A stretch of DNA of 64,000 nucleotides, taken from positions 62,001 through 126,000 of the forward strand of contig CAUZDW010000004.1 of the NCBI GenBank assembly GCA_963578825.1. The letters are read 5' to 3'. Source of the stretch: JAJDNS01 sp963578825. Its GTDB lineage: Bacteria > Acidobacteriota > Vicinamibacteria > Fen-336. The notes under the pieces were generated by a model. That model saw nothing but the letters and a program-made list of their open reading frames with translations. It ran no database searches and had not been told where the DNA came from. The translations under genes were made by a program, and so were the position numbers. Numbering within the stretch: position 1 is the stretch's first letter; every line of letters begins with the position of its first letter. Below, in pieces: positions 44,517 to 53,331 of this stretch.

Positions 44517-46499
44517 ATGCTGAGGCGGCGAAGCCCCGAACGGGCCCGTGCGAGCGTGGCTGGATTCGTGGCGGTGCTGGCGCTGGCCCTGGCGGTCGGA
44601 GCGCCTTCGGGTCCCACGGTCTTTGGAGCCACCTCGAAGTGGGAGTGGGACGGAGTCGGGCGCGTCGTCGCCATCGGCGACGTCCACCGCCGGGGCGAAC
44701 AGCTGACGGCGATCCTCCAGGCGGCGGGTCTGGCCGATGATCTGCTCCGTTGGACGGGAGAGACGGATCACCTGGTGCTGTGCGGCGACCTGATCGACCG
44801 CGGGCCCGACGATCGGGAGATCCTGGATCTCGTCCGTCGCCTCCAGAAGCAGGCCGAGTCCGCTGGTGGGCGAGTGCACGCGCTCCTCGGCAACCACGAG
44901 GTCATGAACCTGGTACGTGACTTCCGTTACGTGTGGCCCGGCGGGTATGCCTCCTTCCAGGCTGACGAGAAGTCCGGTGATCGCTGCAAGGCCCTGGCTG
45001 GGTACGAGAAGGCGTACTCGGGCAAGGGTCTCTCGTCGGCCGAGCTTGAAGCGGCCTTCGACGAGAAGTATCCCCCCGGCTACTTCGCGCGCCGGCGGGC
45101 GTTCGCCCGGAAGGGAACCTACGGCTCCTGGCTCCTCGAGCAGCCCACCGTGATCAAGATCAATGGTGTCCTCTTCGTTCACGGAGGCCTCACGCCCGAG
45201 GTCGCGGCGCTCGGGCTGGACCAGATCAACGATCGCCTTCGAAAAAGCGTCCGGTCCGTCATGGACTCGGGCCTCGTTCTCGACACTCTGCTCAAGACGC
45301 CGAGTGGTTTCGCCGAGGTCCGGGCCGCGGCCGCCGCGGTCCTGAAGCTCGCAGCCCAGGGGCGCCAGGTCGACCGCAGGCTGGCCCGGGCCGCCGAGTC
45401 CCTGACCGAAGAGGTGCGCAGCCTGGCTTTCGCACCCGACGGACCGCGCTGGTATCGCGGCAGCTCGCTGCACAACGAGAGGATCGAAAGGGAACGGGTG
45501 AGCACCGTCCTCGAGCGGCTCGACGCCCGCTCCATGGTGGTGGGCCACACCGTCACGAGGACCGGGTAGGTCTCGTCACGCTTCGACGGCCGCTTCCTCC
45601 GTGCCGATGTGGGCATGGGCTACGGACGCAAGGGGTATGGCGTGGTGTTCGAGAAGGAGCGGATCTCGGCCCTCGACCCCGCCACACGGCAGGCGTCGCT
45701 CCCCTTCGCCGAGCCTCCTCAGGGAGAGGGTTGGGCCGGTGGCTTCGTGCACCTGGCGGACGCGGAGATGGAGCGGGTCCTGAGCGAGGCGGAGGTCGTG
45801 GCGCGCACCAAGGTCAGCCGCGGACACCAGCGCGCCGAGCTCTGGGAGCTCAAGGGAGAGGGTCTCCATCTGCGAGGTGTCTTCAAGGACATCGAAGAAG
45901 ACGAGCCGACGGCAGGGCGCGCCTCGCCCCGTCGGTACGAGCACGAGGTGGCGGCGTACAAGCTCGACCGGATGCTCGATCTCGGGTTGGTGCCGGTGGC
46001 GGTGCTCCGCGATTCAGAGGCCGGCCCCGGCGTACTGCGCGCCGTCGTGGAGACCGCACTCGACCTGGTCTCCATCAGGAGCGAACAGGACCTGCAGGGC
46101 GCGGGGCCGGAGGAGACCATCCGGGCGATCGCCGAGTCCTACGGGCTCGGGATCGACGAGCTCAGAGAACAAGTCGTCCGAGTCCGCGTCTTCGACGGCC
46201 TCATCGGCAACCAGGAGCGTGAGGATGTGGACAAGCTCTTCGTTCCGTCCGAGGGCCACGTGTGCCTGGTGGACCACGAGCAGGCCTTTCCGCTCTCCAC
46301 GGAGCTGGATCCCGCCCTGCTGCAGCCGTGCCGGCCCATGCCAGCCGACCTGCGGAACGCCCTGATGATGCTGGATGCAGGAGAGCTGCGATCCAACGTG
46401 GGCGGCCACCTCACCGAGGGGCAGATCGACGCGGTCCTGAAGCGGCGTGACCGGGTCCTGAAGCTGTGCGGAAGCGAAGTCGCGCAGCTCCTCGAGTAG
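44517..46499 (+). CDS. Metallophosphatase fused to a kinase-like domain, interrupted by TAG
   Basis: From ATG 44517 (SD AGGGGG): a signal or anchor (SVAGFVAVLALALAVGAPSG), then a calcineurin-like protein phosphatase, VVAIGDVHRRGEQ, LCGDLIDRGPDD, LLGNHEVMN, LFVHGGLTPEV and MVVGHTVTRTG (metal ligands D, H, N, H, H all present). Codon 351 is TAG (45567-45569). The same frame then continues VSSRFDGRFLRADVGMGYG, the normal end of this phosphatase type, and a kinase-like region: ELWELKGEGLHLRGVFKDI, YEHEVAAYKLDRML, RVFDGLIGNQERED and CLVDHEQAFP (a HipA/PI-kinase-like catalytic pattern). The intact protein would be 660 residues. The C-terminal part is similar in layout to the protein at 48417-49367. 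Confidence 0.75.
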
Positions 46500-46502
46500 C
46501 CC

Positions 46503-48266
46503 CTACTCGGCATCCGCCTGGGCGGTGATCCAGGTTTCGATCTTGTCTCCCAGCATCCCGAGGGTGATCGTCCCGTCCTCGAGGACCCGGTCGTGGAAGT
46601 CGCGGATGTCGAACTTCTCGCCCAGCCGCGCCTCGGCCTCGGCGCGGAGGCGCTGGATCTCGAGGCTCCCGGTGAGATACGCGGTGGCCTGGGCCGGCAC
46701 GGCGAGATACCGGTTGACCTCGTACTCGACCGAAGACTCGGACTCGGCGGTGTGAGTGAGCATGTACTCGACGGCCTGCTGGCGGCTCCAGCCGAGTGCG
46801 TGCATCCCTGGGTCGATCACCAGCCGGGCAGCCCGGAAGGCCTCGTTCGAGAGCATGCCCAGACGGTCCACATCGTCTGAGTAGAGGCCCATCTCATCGG
46901 CCAGCCGTTCGCTGTAGAGCGCCCAGCCTTCGCCCATTCCCGAGTTGTAGAAAAACTTGAGAACAGGGTGCAGCCCCGGGCGCTCCAGCGCGACCTTGGA
47001 CTGCAGGTGGTGGCCCGGGTATGTCTCGTGGAATGTCGTTGCCTCGAGGCCCGCACGAGGGAGCTTCTCCGGCTCGTGGGTCCCGAGCTCGTAGACCCCG
47101 GGCGCATCCGGGCCTCCAGCGCTGTAGAAGCCACCGCCGGTGCGCTGTTGGTAGGCTGGGTACGGCCGGACGACGACCTTGCTCTTCGGCACCGCGCCGA
47201 ACCATCGGGGCGTGGCGACCCTGGCTCGATCGATCGCGGCGTGGACGAACTCGAGAACCTCCTCTTCGCTCCCGAACGTGAACTCCCGCTCCGAACGGAG
47301 CCTCTCGAGCACCGCCGGCACGTCGTCGGTCCCGAATCGGCGGCGTGTGATCTCGACCATCTCGGTCTCGATGTCCTTCATGCGGTCCAGGCCGTTCTGG
47401 TGGATGTCGTCCGGGCTGAGCGACAGCGTCGTGTGGAAGCTGATCGCGGCGCGGTAGCACTCGGCGCCGTCCGGGTTGGCGTCGACGCCGATCGCCTCCC
47501 GGGCGCCGTCGCGGTACGGGCCTGCCAGAAAGTCACGCAACCTCCGGATCGCAGGACGGATCTCGTCCTCGACGACGTCCCGAAGCGCCTCGGCGAGCTC
47601 ACCGCTCTCGTCTCGTTCCGCCGGGGACCAGAAAGGCGTGGCTTCGAGCTCGGCGTCGAGGATCTCGTCGATCAGTCCCAGGACAGCCTCGACGTTCGGC
47701 ACCGGGGCCGTGAATCCCGACTGGAGACCCTCGGTCAGGTTCTCGAGCTCGGTGTCGAGGAATCGGGCGGCATCTCGGGCCAGCGCCAGGATCGCCGTCC
47801 GGTCTTCGGGAGTGGCGACCGGCTGGTTGGCGAAGGACATGGCCATCAGGGCCGGCCAGCCGGTCGAGCTCGGGGAGACGTTCCACAGCGGCATCCGACA
47901 GGCCCGCATCGCCCGGGACGCTTCGAGGCGCTCCCGGGCGTAGGCGTACGGCGTCGCGGCATCCGTGCCGGCAAGGGCGCCGAGGTCGATGGCGGCCAGG
48001 CGCTCGAGCCAAGCGTCTTCACGCTCGTGCCACACCGCGAACGCCCCGGAGCTGCGATCGCTGAACCGATCGGCGGGTGCGTCGGGAAAGCCGGCTTCGA
48101 AGGCCTCTTCGGGAAAATGATCGAAGTAGGCGCTCACGTACTCGTCGGCTGTCGTGAGCGCCGCTTCGACCGGATCGGCGCCGTCCACCTTCTGCGTGGG
48201 GCCACCCCAGCAGCCCCACGCGAACGGGACGATCGTCAACGCCACCAGTCTCGTCTTCCGTCTCAT
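46503..48266 (-). CDS. DUF885 family exported lipoprotein (putative metallopeptidase)
   Basis: A 587-residue protein from ATG 48266 with a lipoprotein-like signal (TRLVALTIVPFAWGC). The zinc-peptidase-like core reads ATTFHETYPGHHLQSKVALE (HExxxGHH), followed by YNSGMGEGWALYSERLADEMG; the C-terminus includes GWSRQQAVEYML and YLTGSLEIQRLRAEAEARLGEKFD. DUF885 proteins resemble M32/M2-type helical metallopeptidases and are common in soil bacteria; substrate unknown. Converges with the phosphatase-kinase gene with only 3 nt between stops. Confidence 0.88.
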   Translation of the reverse strand: MRRKTRLVALTIVPFAWGCWGGPTQKVDGADPVEAALTTADEYVSAYFDHFPEEAFEAGFPDAPADRFSDRSSGAFAVWHEREDAWLERLAAIDLGALAGTDAATPYAYARERLEASRAMRACRMPLWNVSPSSTGWPALMAMSFANQPVATPEDRTAILALARDAARFLDTELENLTEGLQSGFTAPVPNVEAVLGLIDEILDAELEATPFWSPAERDESGELAEALRDVVEDEIRPAIRRLRDFLAGPYRDGAREAIGVDANPDGAECYRAAISFHTTLSLSPDDIHQNGLDRMKDIETEMVEITRRRFGTDDVPAVLERLRSEREFTFGSEEEVLEFVHAAIDRARVATPRWFGAVPKSKVVVRPYPAYQQRTGGGFYSAGGPDAPGVYELGTHEPEKLPRAGLEATTFHETYPGHHLQSKVALERPGLHPVLKFFYNSGMGEGWALYSERLADEMGLYSDDVDRLGMLSNEAFRAARLVIDPGMHALGWSRQQAVEYMLTHTAESESSVEYEVNRYLAVPAQATAYLTGSLEIQRLRAEAEARLGEKFDIRDFHDRVLEDGTITLGMLGDKIETWITAQADAE

Positions 48267-48416
48267 CAGCGACCTCTCTGGGTATCGAGAGTACAACGAT
48301 ACCCGATCGAGTCGCGTCCGCCAGGATTCGCCCCGGTCACACCAGCGACGGAGCCAGACCCTCGATCGCCAGCGTGGCCGAGGCGCGCCTCGGGAGAGGC
48401 GGCGTGGCCAGGCGCT

Positions 48417-49367
48417 CTAGTAGAAGACAGCGCCCTCGCCGGACTTGGCGACGAGCTCCCCAACCTTTTCTTGAAGGAGCTCTCGCCGCTTGATGAGGCC
48501 CTCCACCTGATCGGGCTGGAGGAACTCTCGGACGACGTCTCTCAGCTGGTCGTCGCTCAATGCCTCGAGTCGGTCCCACACGTTTCGGTTGATCTTCTGT
48601 AGCGCTTCGGGGGCGAGCAGCTCGCCATTGGGCTGGAATGCCCGTGTGTGGTCGATCAGCCAGAGTTCATCGTTGTCACCCACGAGCATGTTGCCCGTGT
48701 TGCGGTCGACGTTCAGGATCAGGTTGTCGAAGAGGTCCTTGTCCCACACCTGCTTCATCCAACCCATGGGGCTCCTGGGGCGGAAGTTCTTGTCGGACGC
48801 GTCGCGGCCGCCCTCGATCCAGATCTGCAAGCTGCCGGGCCCTCCAATGTTCCGAGGCACCGCGGGCGGAACGAACCCGAGGCCGAGCTCCCGGGCCAGG
48901 TCGTATGCGGCGCACTCGTTGGCGTAGGAGTCGAAGAAGTGGAAGTAGAAGCGTTCGCCGATGCGGATACGCCTCTTCTCGCTGGCGACCTGTCGGAGGA
49001 TCGCGCGGGCCCGGATTCCGTTTCCTTCGAGCGTGAGGACGTCGGGTTTGTTGATGCCTTCCGGGGCGGGCTCGCGGTGCACGACCTTGGCGGTCCGAAG
49101 ATAATCGAGCACCTCGTCATGATTCTGGAAGGGGAGCGGCTTGCCGTCCTGGCCGTTCCAAACGCCCGAAGGGGACTCGGGCTGGGGGATTTCCTGCGGA
49201 GCGGCCGTCGCGGGCGCGGCGAGGGCAGCGACCGAGCAGGCCAGGCCCAGGATCAAGATCAGACCAGACAGGATCGGCGCCCGTCCCGGACGCCGTCCAC
49301 CACGGACTCGGGGGCTCTCTATCACCTCTCCGCTTGTCGCCGAGGCGATCTCGGATTTGATCTGCAT
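48417..49367 (-). CDS. Exported kinase-fold protein (HipA/PI-kinase-like)
   Basis: A 316-residue protein from ATG 49367 with a signal or anchor (APILSGLILILGLACSVAALAA). The body shows FHFFDSYANECAAYDLARELGLGFVPPAVPR, then IWIEGG, KDLFDNLILNVDRNTGNML (catalytic-loop-like D..N) and ELWLIDHTRAFQPNGEL (metal-binding-like D). The same pattern occurs in the C-terminal part of the gene at 44517-46499, so they are probable relatives. An exported kinase would need an extracytoplasmic nucleotide, so the true activity is open. Family assignment is by pattern only. Confidence 0.6.
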   Translation of the reverse strand: MQIKSEIASATSGEVIESPRVRGGRRPGRAPILSGLILILGLACSVAALAAPATAAPQEIPQPESPSGVWNGQDGKPLPFQNHDEVLDYLRTAKVVHREPAPEGINKPDVLTLEGNGIRARAILRQVASEKRRIRIGERFYFHFFDSYANECAAYDLARELGLGFVPPAVPRNIGGPGSLQIWIEGGRDASDKNFRPRSPMGWMKQVWDKDLFDNLILNVDRNTGNMLVGDNDELWLIDHTRAFQPNGELLAPEALQKINRNVWDRLEALSDDQLRDVVREFLQPDQVEGLIKRRELLQEKVGELVAKSGEGAVFY

Positions 49368-49723
49368 GTTCGACTCCTTGCCCGCTGGCTGGGCTCCGCT
49401 CGCTCTCGGCGGGTTGACGTGTCGTTTCAGCACCTTCCGGGGCCTGTCCACTCTGTGTCTTTGTGAGTAGTACCGGACAGGGGCACCGTAAGTTGGGAGG
49501 TTTCGGGGTTTTTCTCGGCGGCTGCCCCACGGCGGGGCACCGCCGCCCCTGCTCCGACCAGCACATTCCACCGAGTGGACTGGAGCCTTCATGGACGACC
49601 CTCCCCCTGGATCGGTTGGCGATAGTACCTCGACCTTGCGGCTAGCCAGAGAGAGTGCCGCTCGGGGTCCTGCTGTGGCGCTCCCACCAGGCCAGGGACT
49701 GCGCCTCGGTCCATGGGCACGCC
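49368..49723. other. Non-coding stretch downstream of kinase remnant
   Basis: 356 nt with no convincing protein gene on either strand. It contains one perfect small hairpin, TGCCCC-ACGGC-GGGGCA at 49523-49539, without a T-run. It should include the promoter of the minus-strand gene starting at 49367. Confidence 0.5.
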
Positions 49724-49866
49724 TCACCACAGTGCCTCGAGGGAGGAGCGGAGGTCGCTGGCGTTTTGGGGTCGCGCGGCCGGGTCCCGATCCAGGCACC
49801 GCAGCACCTTGCCCTACATCTGGATGTTCGGCACCTGGGCGGGGTCCGGGAGGTTCGGCCGCCAGC
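49724..49866 (-). pseudogene. Remnant C-terminus of a Ser/Thr protein kinase
   Basis: Reading the minus strand to TGA 49724 gives KVLRCLDRDPAARPQNASD and ends SSLEALW, the typical end of a Hanks-type kinase C-lobe. Just before it is NLPDPAQVPNIQM and an in-frame TAG near 49804. No catalytic motif is present. The fragment abuts the end of the thioredoxin-like selenoprotein gene. Confidence 0.5.
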
Positions 49867-50400
49867 TCACTCCGGGCAGGCGCCGCCCTCGCTCAGAAGC
49901 TCCTCGATGCGACTCTCGAGCCGGCGCCCCTTGGCCTGGTCCGAGTGCACCTCTCCGATCTGCTGATCTCGGATCCTCCCGCAGCGGTCGATCAGGTAGA
50001 CGGTGGGCCAGTAGTGGTTTCGGAGTTGTCGCCAGTAGACGAAGCCGGGATCCACCAGATGGGGAAAGTCCAGGCCGAGCTCGCGTGCGTGGGCCGCGAC
50101 ATCGTCCCTGCTGCGCTCGTAGTCGAACTCCGGCGCTGCAAGCCCCCGGGGGCCGTGCCGAGTCGTGATCTCCCTGACCCAGGGAGCGGTGCGCACACAG
50201 TTGACTCAACCAAACGTCCACACGAAGACGAGAACGACCTGGCCCCGAAGAGACTGCCAGCTCACGGGCTCACCCACCCAGCGTGACGGCTCGGCTGGAA
50301 GCGGCGGGGCATGGCGGGGCTCCCTGGCCGCGCACCCGAGAGGGGTGATCAAGAGGGCGCTCGCGAGGGCCGCCACGCCCGCGGTTTGTCGGAGTCTCAT
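49867..50400 (-). CDS. Thioredoxin-like exported selenoprotein (U-V-N-C motif)
   Basis: From ATG 50400 the protein has a signal with a near-lipobox (ALASALLITPLGC), then WQSLRGQVVLVFVWTFG, TGA at 50206-50208, and VNCVRTAPWVREI in the same frame, to TGA 49867. Relatives with a FWTxxCxNCxRT motif (DipZ-type thioredoxin domains) have Cys where this has UGA, so U65 with C68 forms a UxxC redox pair. Downstream are FDYERSRDDVAAHARELGLDF, YWPTVYLIDRCGRIR and HSDQAKGRRLESRIEELL, all normal for the fold. About seven residues of a beta strand seem missing between GPRGL and APEFDYE. Total 177 residues counting Sec. Likely a periplasmic reductase or peroxidase-like enzyme. Confidence 0.8.
50170..50186 (-). 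promoter_or_regulatory. Candidate bacterial SECIS 3 (thioredoxin-like gene)
   Basis: On the minus strand CTCCCT (50186-50181), loop GGGTC (50180-50176), AGGGAG (50175-50170); an inner G-C pair would shrink the loop to GGT. The loop starts 26 nt after the UGA. The apex CTGGGTCAG is nearly the same as CTGGTCAG in SECIS 2. Confidence 0.7.
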
Positions 50401-50502
50401 GACCCGAACAACGCCCGGGAGAATCCATCCATTCCATGGGCGTCGGACGGCAGCGAGCCTCGTGCTACGATCCTTCGTTTCGGCCCCCGGCCCGAATCCT
50501 CC

Positions 50503-51732
50503 ATGACGACACCTGCCCCCAGTTCCGAAGCCCCCGCGTCGGCGCCGCCGGAGAGCGACGACCGGGTCTTGACCTCGCGCTTCTTCCTGATGTGCGGGTT
50601 CACGTTCACGGTGTTCCTGTCTCTTTTCCAGCTGCTGCCGACGGTTCCCTTCTTCATCCTGGACCTCGGAGGCGACACCACCGTCGCCGGCCTCTTCCTC
50701 GGCGTGCTGACCTTCGGGTCCGCCCTCACCGCCCCGATCACCGGGGCCCTCGCGGATCGAGTGGGGAAGCGCAGGATGCTCCTCGTGTGCAGCCTGGCGA
50801 TCGCGGGCTTCTCCGTGGCCTACGGGCTCAGCCCCAACTACTGGATGCCGCTCATCCTCGTGGGCTTTCACGGGCTCTTCTGGTCGGGCCTGCTCTCGGC
50901 CTCGTCGGCCTACATGACCGATCTCCTCCCGGAAAAACGCCGGGCCGAGGGGATCGGCTACTGGGGCATGTCCACGATGACGGCCATCGCCGTTGCCCCC
51001 GGCCTCGGATTCTGGGTGTACCGCTTCGGGTGGGGCTGGCTCTGTGCCGAGGTGGCGCTGCTCAACCTCGTCATGTTCGCGATCGCCTGGCGCCTGAAGG
51101 AGATCACGACCTCCGCTCGCCGCACGAAGCACGCCTTCTTCAGCCGGCACATGGTGGAGTGGCCTGTCCTCTGGGTGGCGATGTCGCTCTTCCTCTGCTC
51201 CTTCGGCTACGGAGGCATCACCAGCTTTGTCGCCGTGCTGGCCGAGGAGAACGGCATTGCGCCGAAGAGCGTCTTCTTCACCGCCTTCGCCGTCGTCGTG
51301 CTGGGAACCCGCGTCTTCTCGGGACGGCTCGCGGATCGCGTCGGTCCGAAGCGTGTGTTCCTGCCGTGCCTGGCTCTCGTGACGGTCGGGCTCGCCCTCA
51401 CGGCATTCGCCCAGACCCGCACGCAGCTCATCGTCGCCGGCGGCGTCTTTGGACTCGGTCTCGGGAACATGTACCCGGCCTTCGTCGCCCACGTCTTCAA
51501 GTACGTCAATCCCACGCGGCGCGGCGCTGCTTTCGGAGGGATCCTTGCCGCCTTCGACACCGGGATAGGAGCGGGCTCGATCGCCCTGGGCGGGCTCGCC
51601 GGGCACATCGGGCTGCGGGGCGCTTTCGGCATGGCGGCCGTGCTCTCGGCCTTCGCGATCCCCTACTTCCTGTGGGCGGAGAAGAGATTCCTGGTGGAGC
51701 CGGTGCCTCAGTCCGACCGACCGGCCGAGTAG
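50503..51732 (+). CDS. Major facilitator superfamily transporter
   Basis: A 409-residue, 12-helix MFS protein. The first cytoplasmic loop carries GALADRVGKRRMLL (MFS motif A), repeated in the second half as GRLADRVGPKRVFL. Helices such as FFLMCGFTFTVFLSLFQLL and AVVVLGTRVF flank them. It fits the drug-efflux or YfcJ-like group. ATG 50503 follows no strong SD. The gene is divergent from the selenoprotein gene across about 100 nt. Substrate unknown. Confidence 0.9.
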   Translation: MTTPAPSSEAPASAPPESDDRVLTSRFFLMCGFTFTVFLSLFQLLPTVPFFILDLGGDTTVAGLFLGVLTFGSALTAPITGALADRVGKRRMLLVCSLAIAGFSVAYGLSPNYWMPLILVGFHGLFWSGLLSASSAYMTDLLPEKRRAEGIGYWGMSTMTAIAVAPGLGFWVYRFGWGWLCAEVALLNLVMFAIAWRLKEITTSARRTKHAFFSRHMVEWPVLWVAMSLFLCSFGYGGITSFVAVLAEENGIAPKSVFFTAFAVVVLGTRVFSGRLADRVGPKRVFLPCLALVTVGLALTAFAQTRTQLIVAGGVFGLGLGNMYPAFVAHVFKYVNPTRRGAAFGGILAAFDTGIGAGSIALGGLAGHIGLRGAFGMAAVLSAFAIPYFLWAEKRFLVEPVPQSDRPAE

Positions 51733-51867
51733 ACGCCACTGCCCACGAAGCGCCTCGTCGACTGCCCGAGCCCTCCACCGTTGTTCGCCCGGGCTGCCCC
51801 AGCGTCGAAGGAGCGGCTCCATATGGAGGCGATCAGAAGGTGGTTTCGAATGGCGCTCGGAGAGATC

Positions 51868-53331
51868 TCAAGGCACGCGCCGGCGATTGTCGAAACGGAT
51901 CTGCTCGACTCTCGCTGGTGCCGCGGCGGCTTCGGCGATCCGCCGGCGCAGCCGTGCGGAGAGCCGCTCGACGGTGTCGGACCACTCGGGACGGTTCACG
52001 AGGTTGACCAGTTCGTGATCGTCCGTCTCATGATCGTAGAGCTCGGCTCCTTCGCTCGCCTCCCGACCCCACTCGGTATAGCGATAGCGCTCCGTGCGGA
52101 TGCTGTAGCCACGCGAATACTGTGAAAAAGCTGAGCTCCTCGGCCTGGCGGTCGGGTCCTTCAGTGCCGGGACCAGGCTCACACCCGACAGGTACTTTGG
52201 AGGGTCGAGTCCACACAGCTCCGCGAGGGTCGGATAGAAGTCGACCATCTCGGCGGGGGCGCCCGTCTTCCGACCAGCCGCCTTCACCCCGGGCCCGGCG
52301 ATGATGAGCGGGACGCGGGTCGCGTTCTCGAAGAGGGTCGTCTTCTGCCAGTGCCCGTGCTCCCCCATGTGATAGCCGTGGTCGGACGTGAACACGACGA
52401 CCGTGTTCTCCGCGAGTCCGGTCTCGTCCAGGGCGTCGAGGACCTGCCCCACCTGCGCATCCGCGAACGTGATCGACGCGTAGTAGGCCTGGATCGCCTT
52501 GCGTGCGAGGTCCCGAGGGAGGTCCACCTGCTCCTTCTTGCGGGTGATGGACCGGCGAGCCGGGCTCGGCAGCGTGTCCAGATAGCCCCCGGGCACGGTG
52601 GGCACGACGATGTTCTCGGGGGCGTACATCTCGAAGTACTTTTTCGGAGCGACGTAGGGCGTGTGAGGCCGGAAGAGCCCGACGGCGAGGAAGAAAGGTC
52701 TCTTCTCCCGGGCGTACTGCCGCAGCAGCCGCACGGCATGGTTGGCGGCGATGCCGTCGGTCTGCTCGGCGTCGGTTCCGCCCGCGGCCAGCCAGCTCAG
52801 TGTGCCACCGAAGCTGCCGGGACGCAGGCTGAAGAGCAGATCTTCGTCGTCCCTGTCCCGGCCCCGGGGATTGATCGTGTAGTCCCACGAGTACGGATCG
52901 TCGTGTCCGCTCGTGCCGATGTGCTTCGGTACGTTGTAGTGATAGATCTTGCCGATTCGCGTGGCGAAGTACCCCGCGTCGCGGAACATCTGAGACATCG
53001 TCCGCACGTTCGGAACGCGCTCGCGAATGTAGACGGCGTTGCGATGAACCAGGGTCTGATCGGGATAGAGACCAGTCATGAACGACGCCCGACTCGGACC
53101 GCACAAGGGGTACTGGCAATACGCCCTCTCGAACTGGACTCCGCGCTGCGCGAGCTGATCGATGTTCGGCGACTTCACGAGAGGATGTCCGTACGAGCCG
53201 AGGTCACAGTTCAGATCGTCAGAGATGAGAAAGAGCACGTTCGGCCTGGCCCTGGGGGTGTCATCACCTCGGACCACACAGCTGGGCAGGGTCGCCGCCA
53301 GCATCAGCGTCGCAGCGCTTCGCAGCATCAT
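51868..53331 (-). CDS. Sulfatase (iduronate-2-sulfatase-like)
   Basis: A 487-residue exported enzyme from ATG 53331 (SD AAGGAGG): lipoprotein-like signal (SAATLMLAATLPSCVV), NVLFLISDDLNCDLGSYG with the metal Asp pair, YPLCGPSRASFMTGLYPD with the formylglycine Cys in CxPSR, FTSDHGYHMGEHGHWQK, and ATRVPLIIAGPGV. The pattern matches bacterial iduronate-2-sulfatase relatives acting on sulfated glycans. The Cys-type site needs a formylglycine-generating enzyme, absent from the window. It follows the ROK kinase and a small membrane protein on the same strand. Confidence 0.92.
   Translation of the reverse strand: MMLRSAATLMLAATLPSCVVRGDDTPRARPNVLFLISDDLNCDLGSYGHPLVKSPNIDQLAQRGVQFERAYCQYPLCGPSRASFMTGLYPDQTLVHRNAVYIRERVPNVRTMSQMFRDAGYFATRIGKIYHYNVPKHIGTSGHDDPYSWDYTINPRGRDRDDEDLLFSLRPGSFGGTLSWLAAGGTDAEQTDGIAANHAVRLLRQYAREKRPFFLAVGLFRPHTPYVAPKKYFEMYAPENIVVPTVPGGYLDTLPSPARRSITRKKEQVDLPRDLARKAIQAYYASITFADAQVGQVLDALDETGLAENTVVVFTSDHGYHMGEHGHWQKTTLFENATRVPLIIAGPGVKAAGRKTGAPAEMVDFYPTLAELCGLDPPKYLSGVSLVPALKDPTARPRSSAFSQYSRGYSIRTERYRYTEWGREASEGAELYDHETDDHELVNLVNRPEWSDTVERLSARLRRRIAEAAAAPARVEQIRFDNRRRVP

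Noticed and set aside
49523..49539. Hairpin TGCCCC-ACGGC-GGGGCA as a terminator or riboswitch
   Set aside because: It has no T-run and is short for a riboswitch; chance is likely in such GC-rich DNA.
8693..49806. Reassignment of TAG to an amino acid (Gln or pyrrolysine), suggested by several in-frame TAG codons
   Set aside because: Many intact genes in the window end with TAG at their natural ends (dusB, waaC-like, M13 peptidase, VWA protein), so TAG works as a stop.
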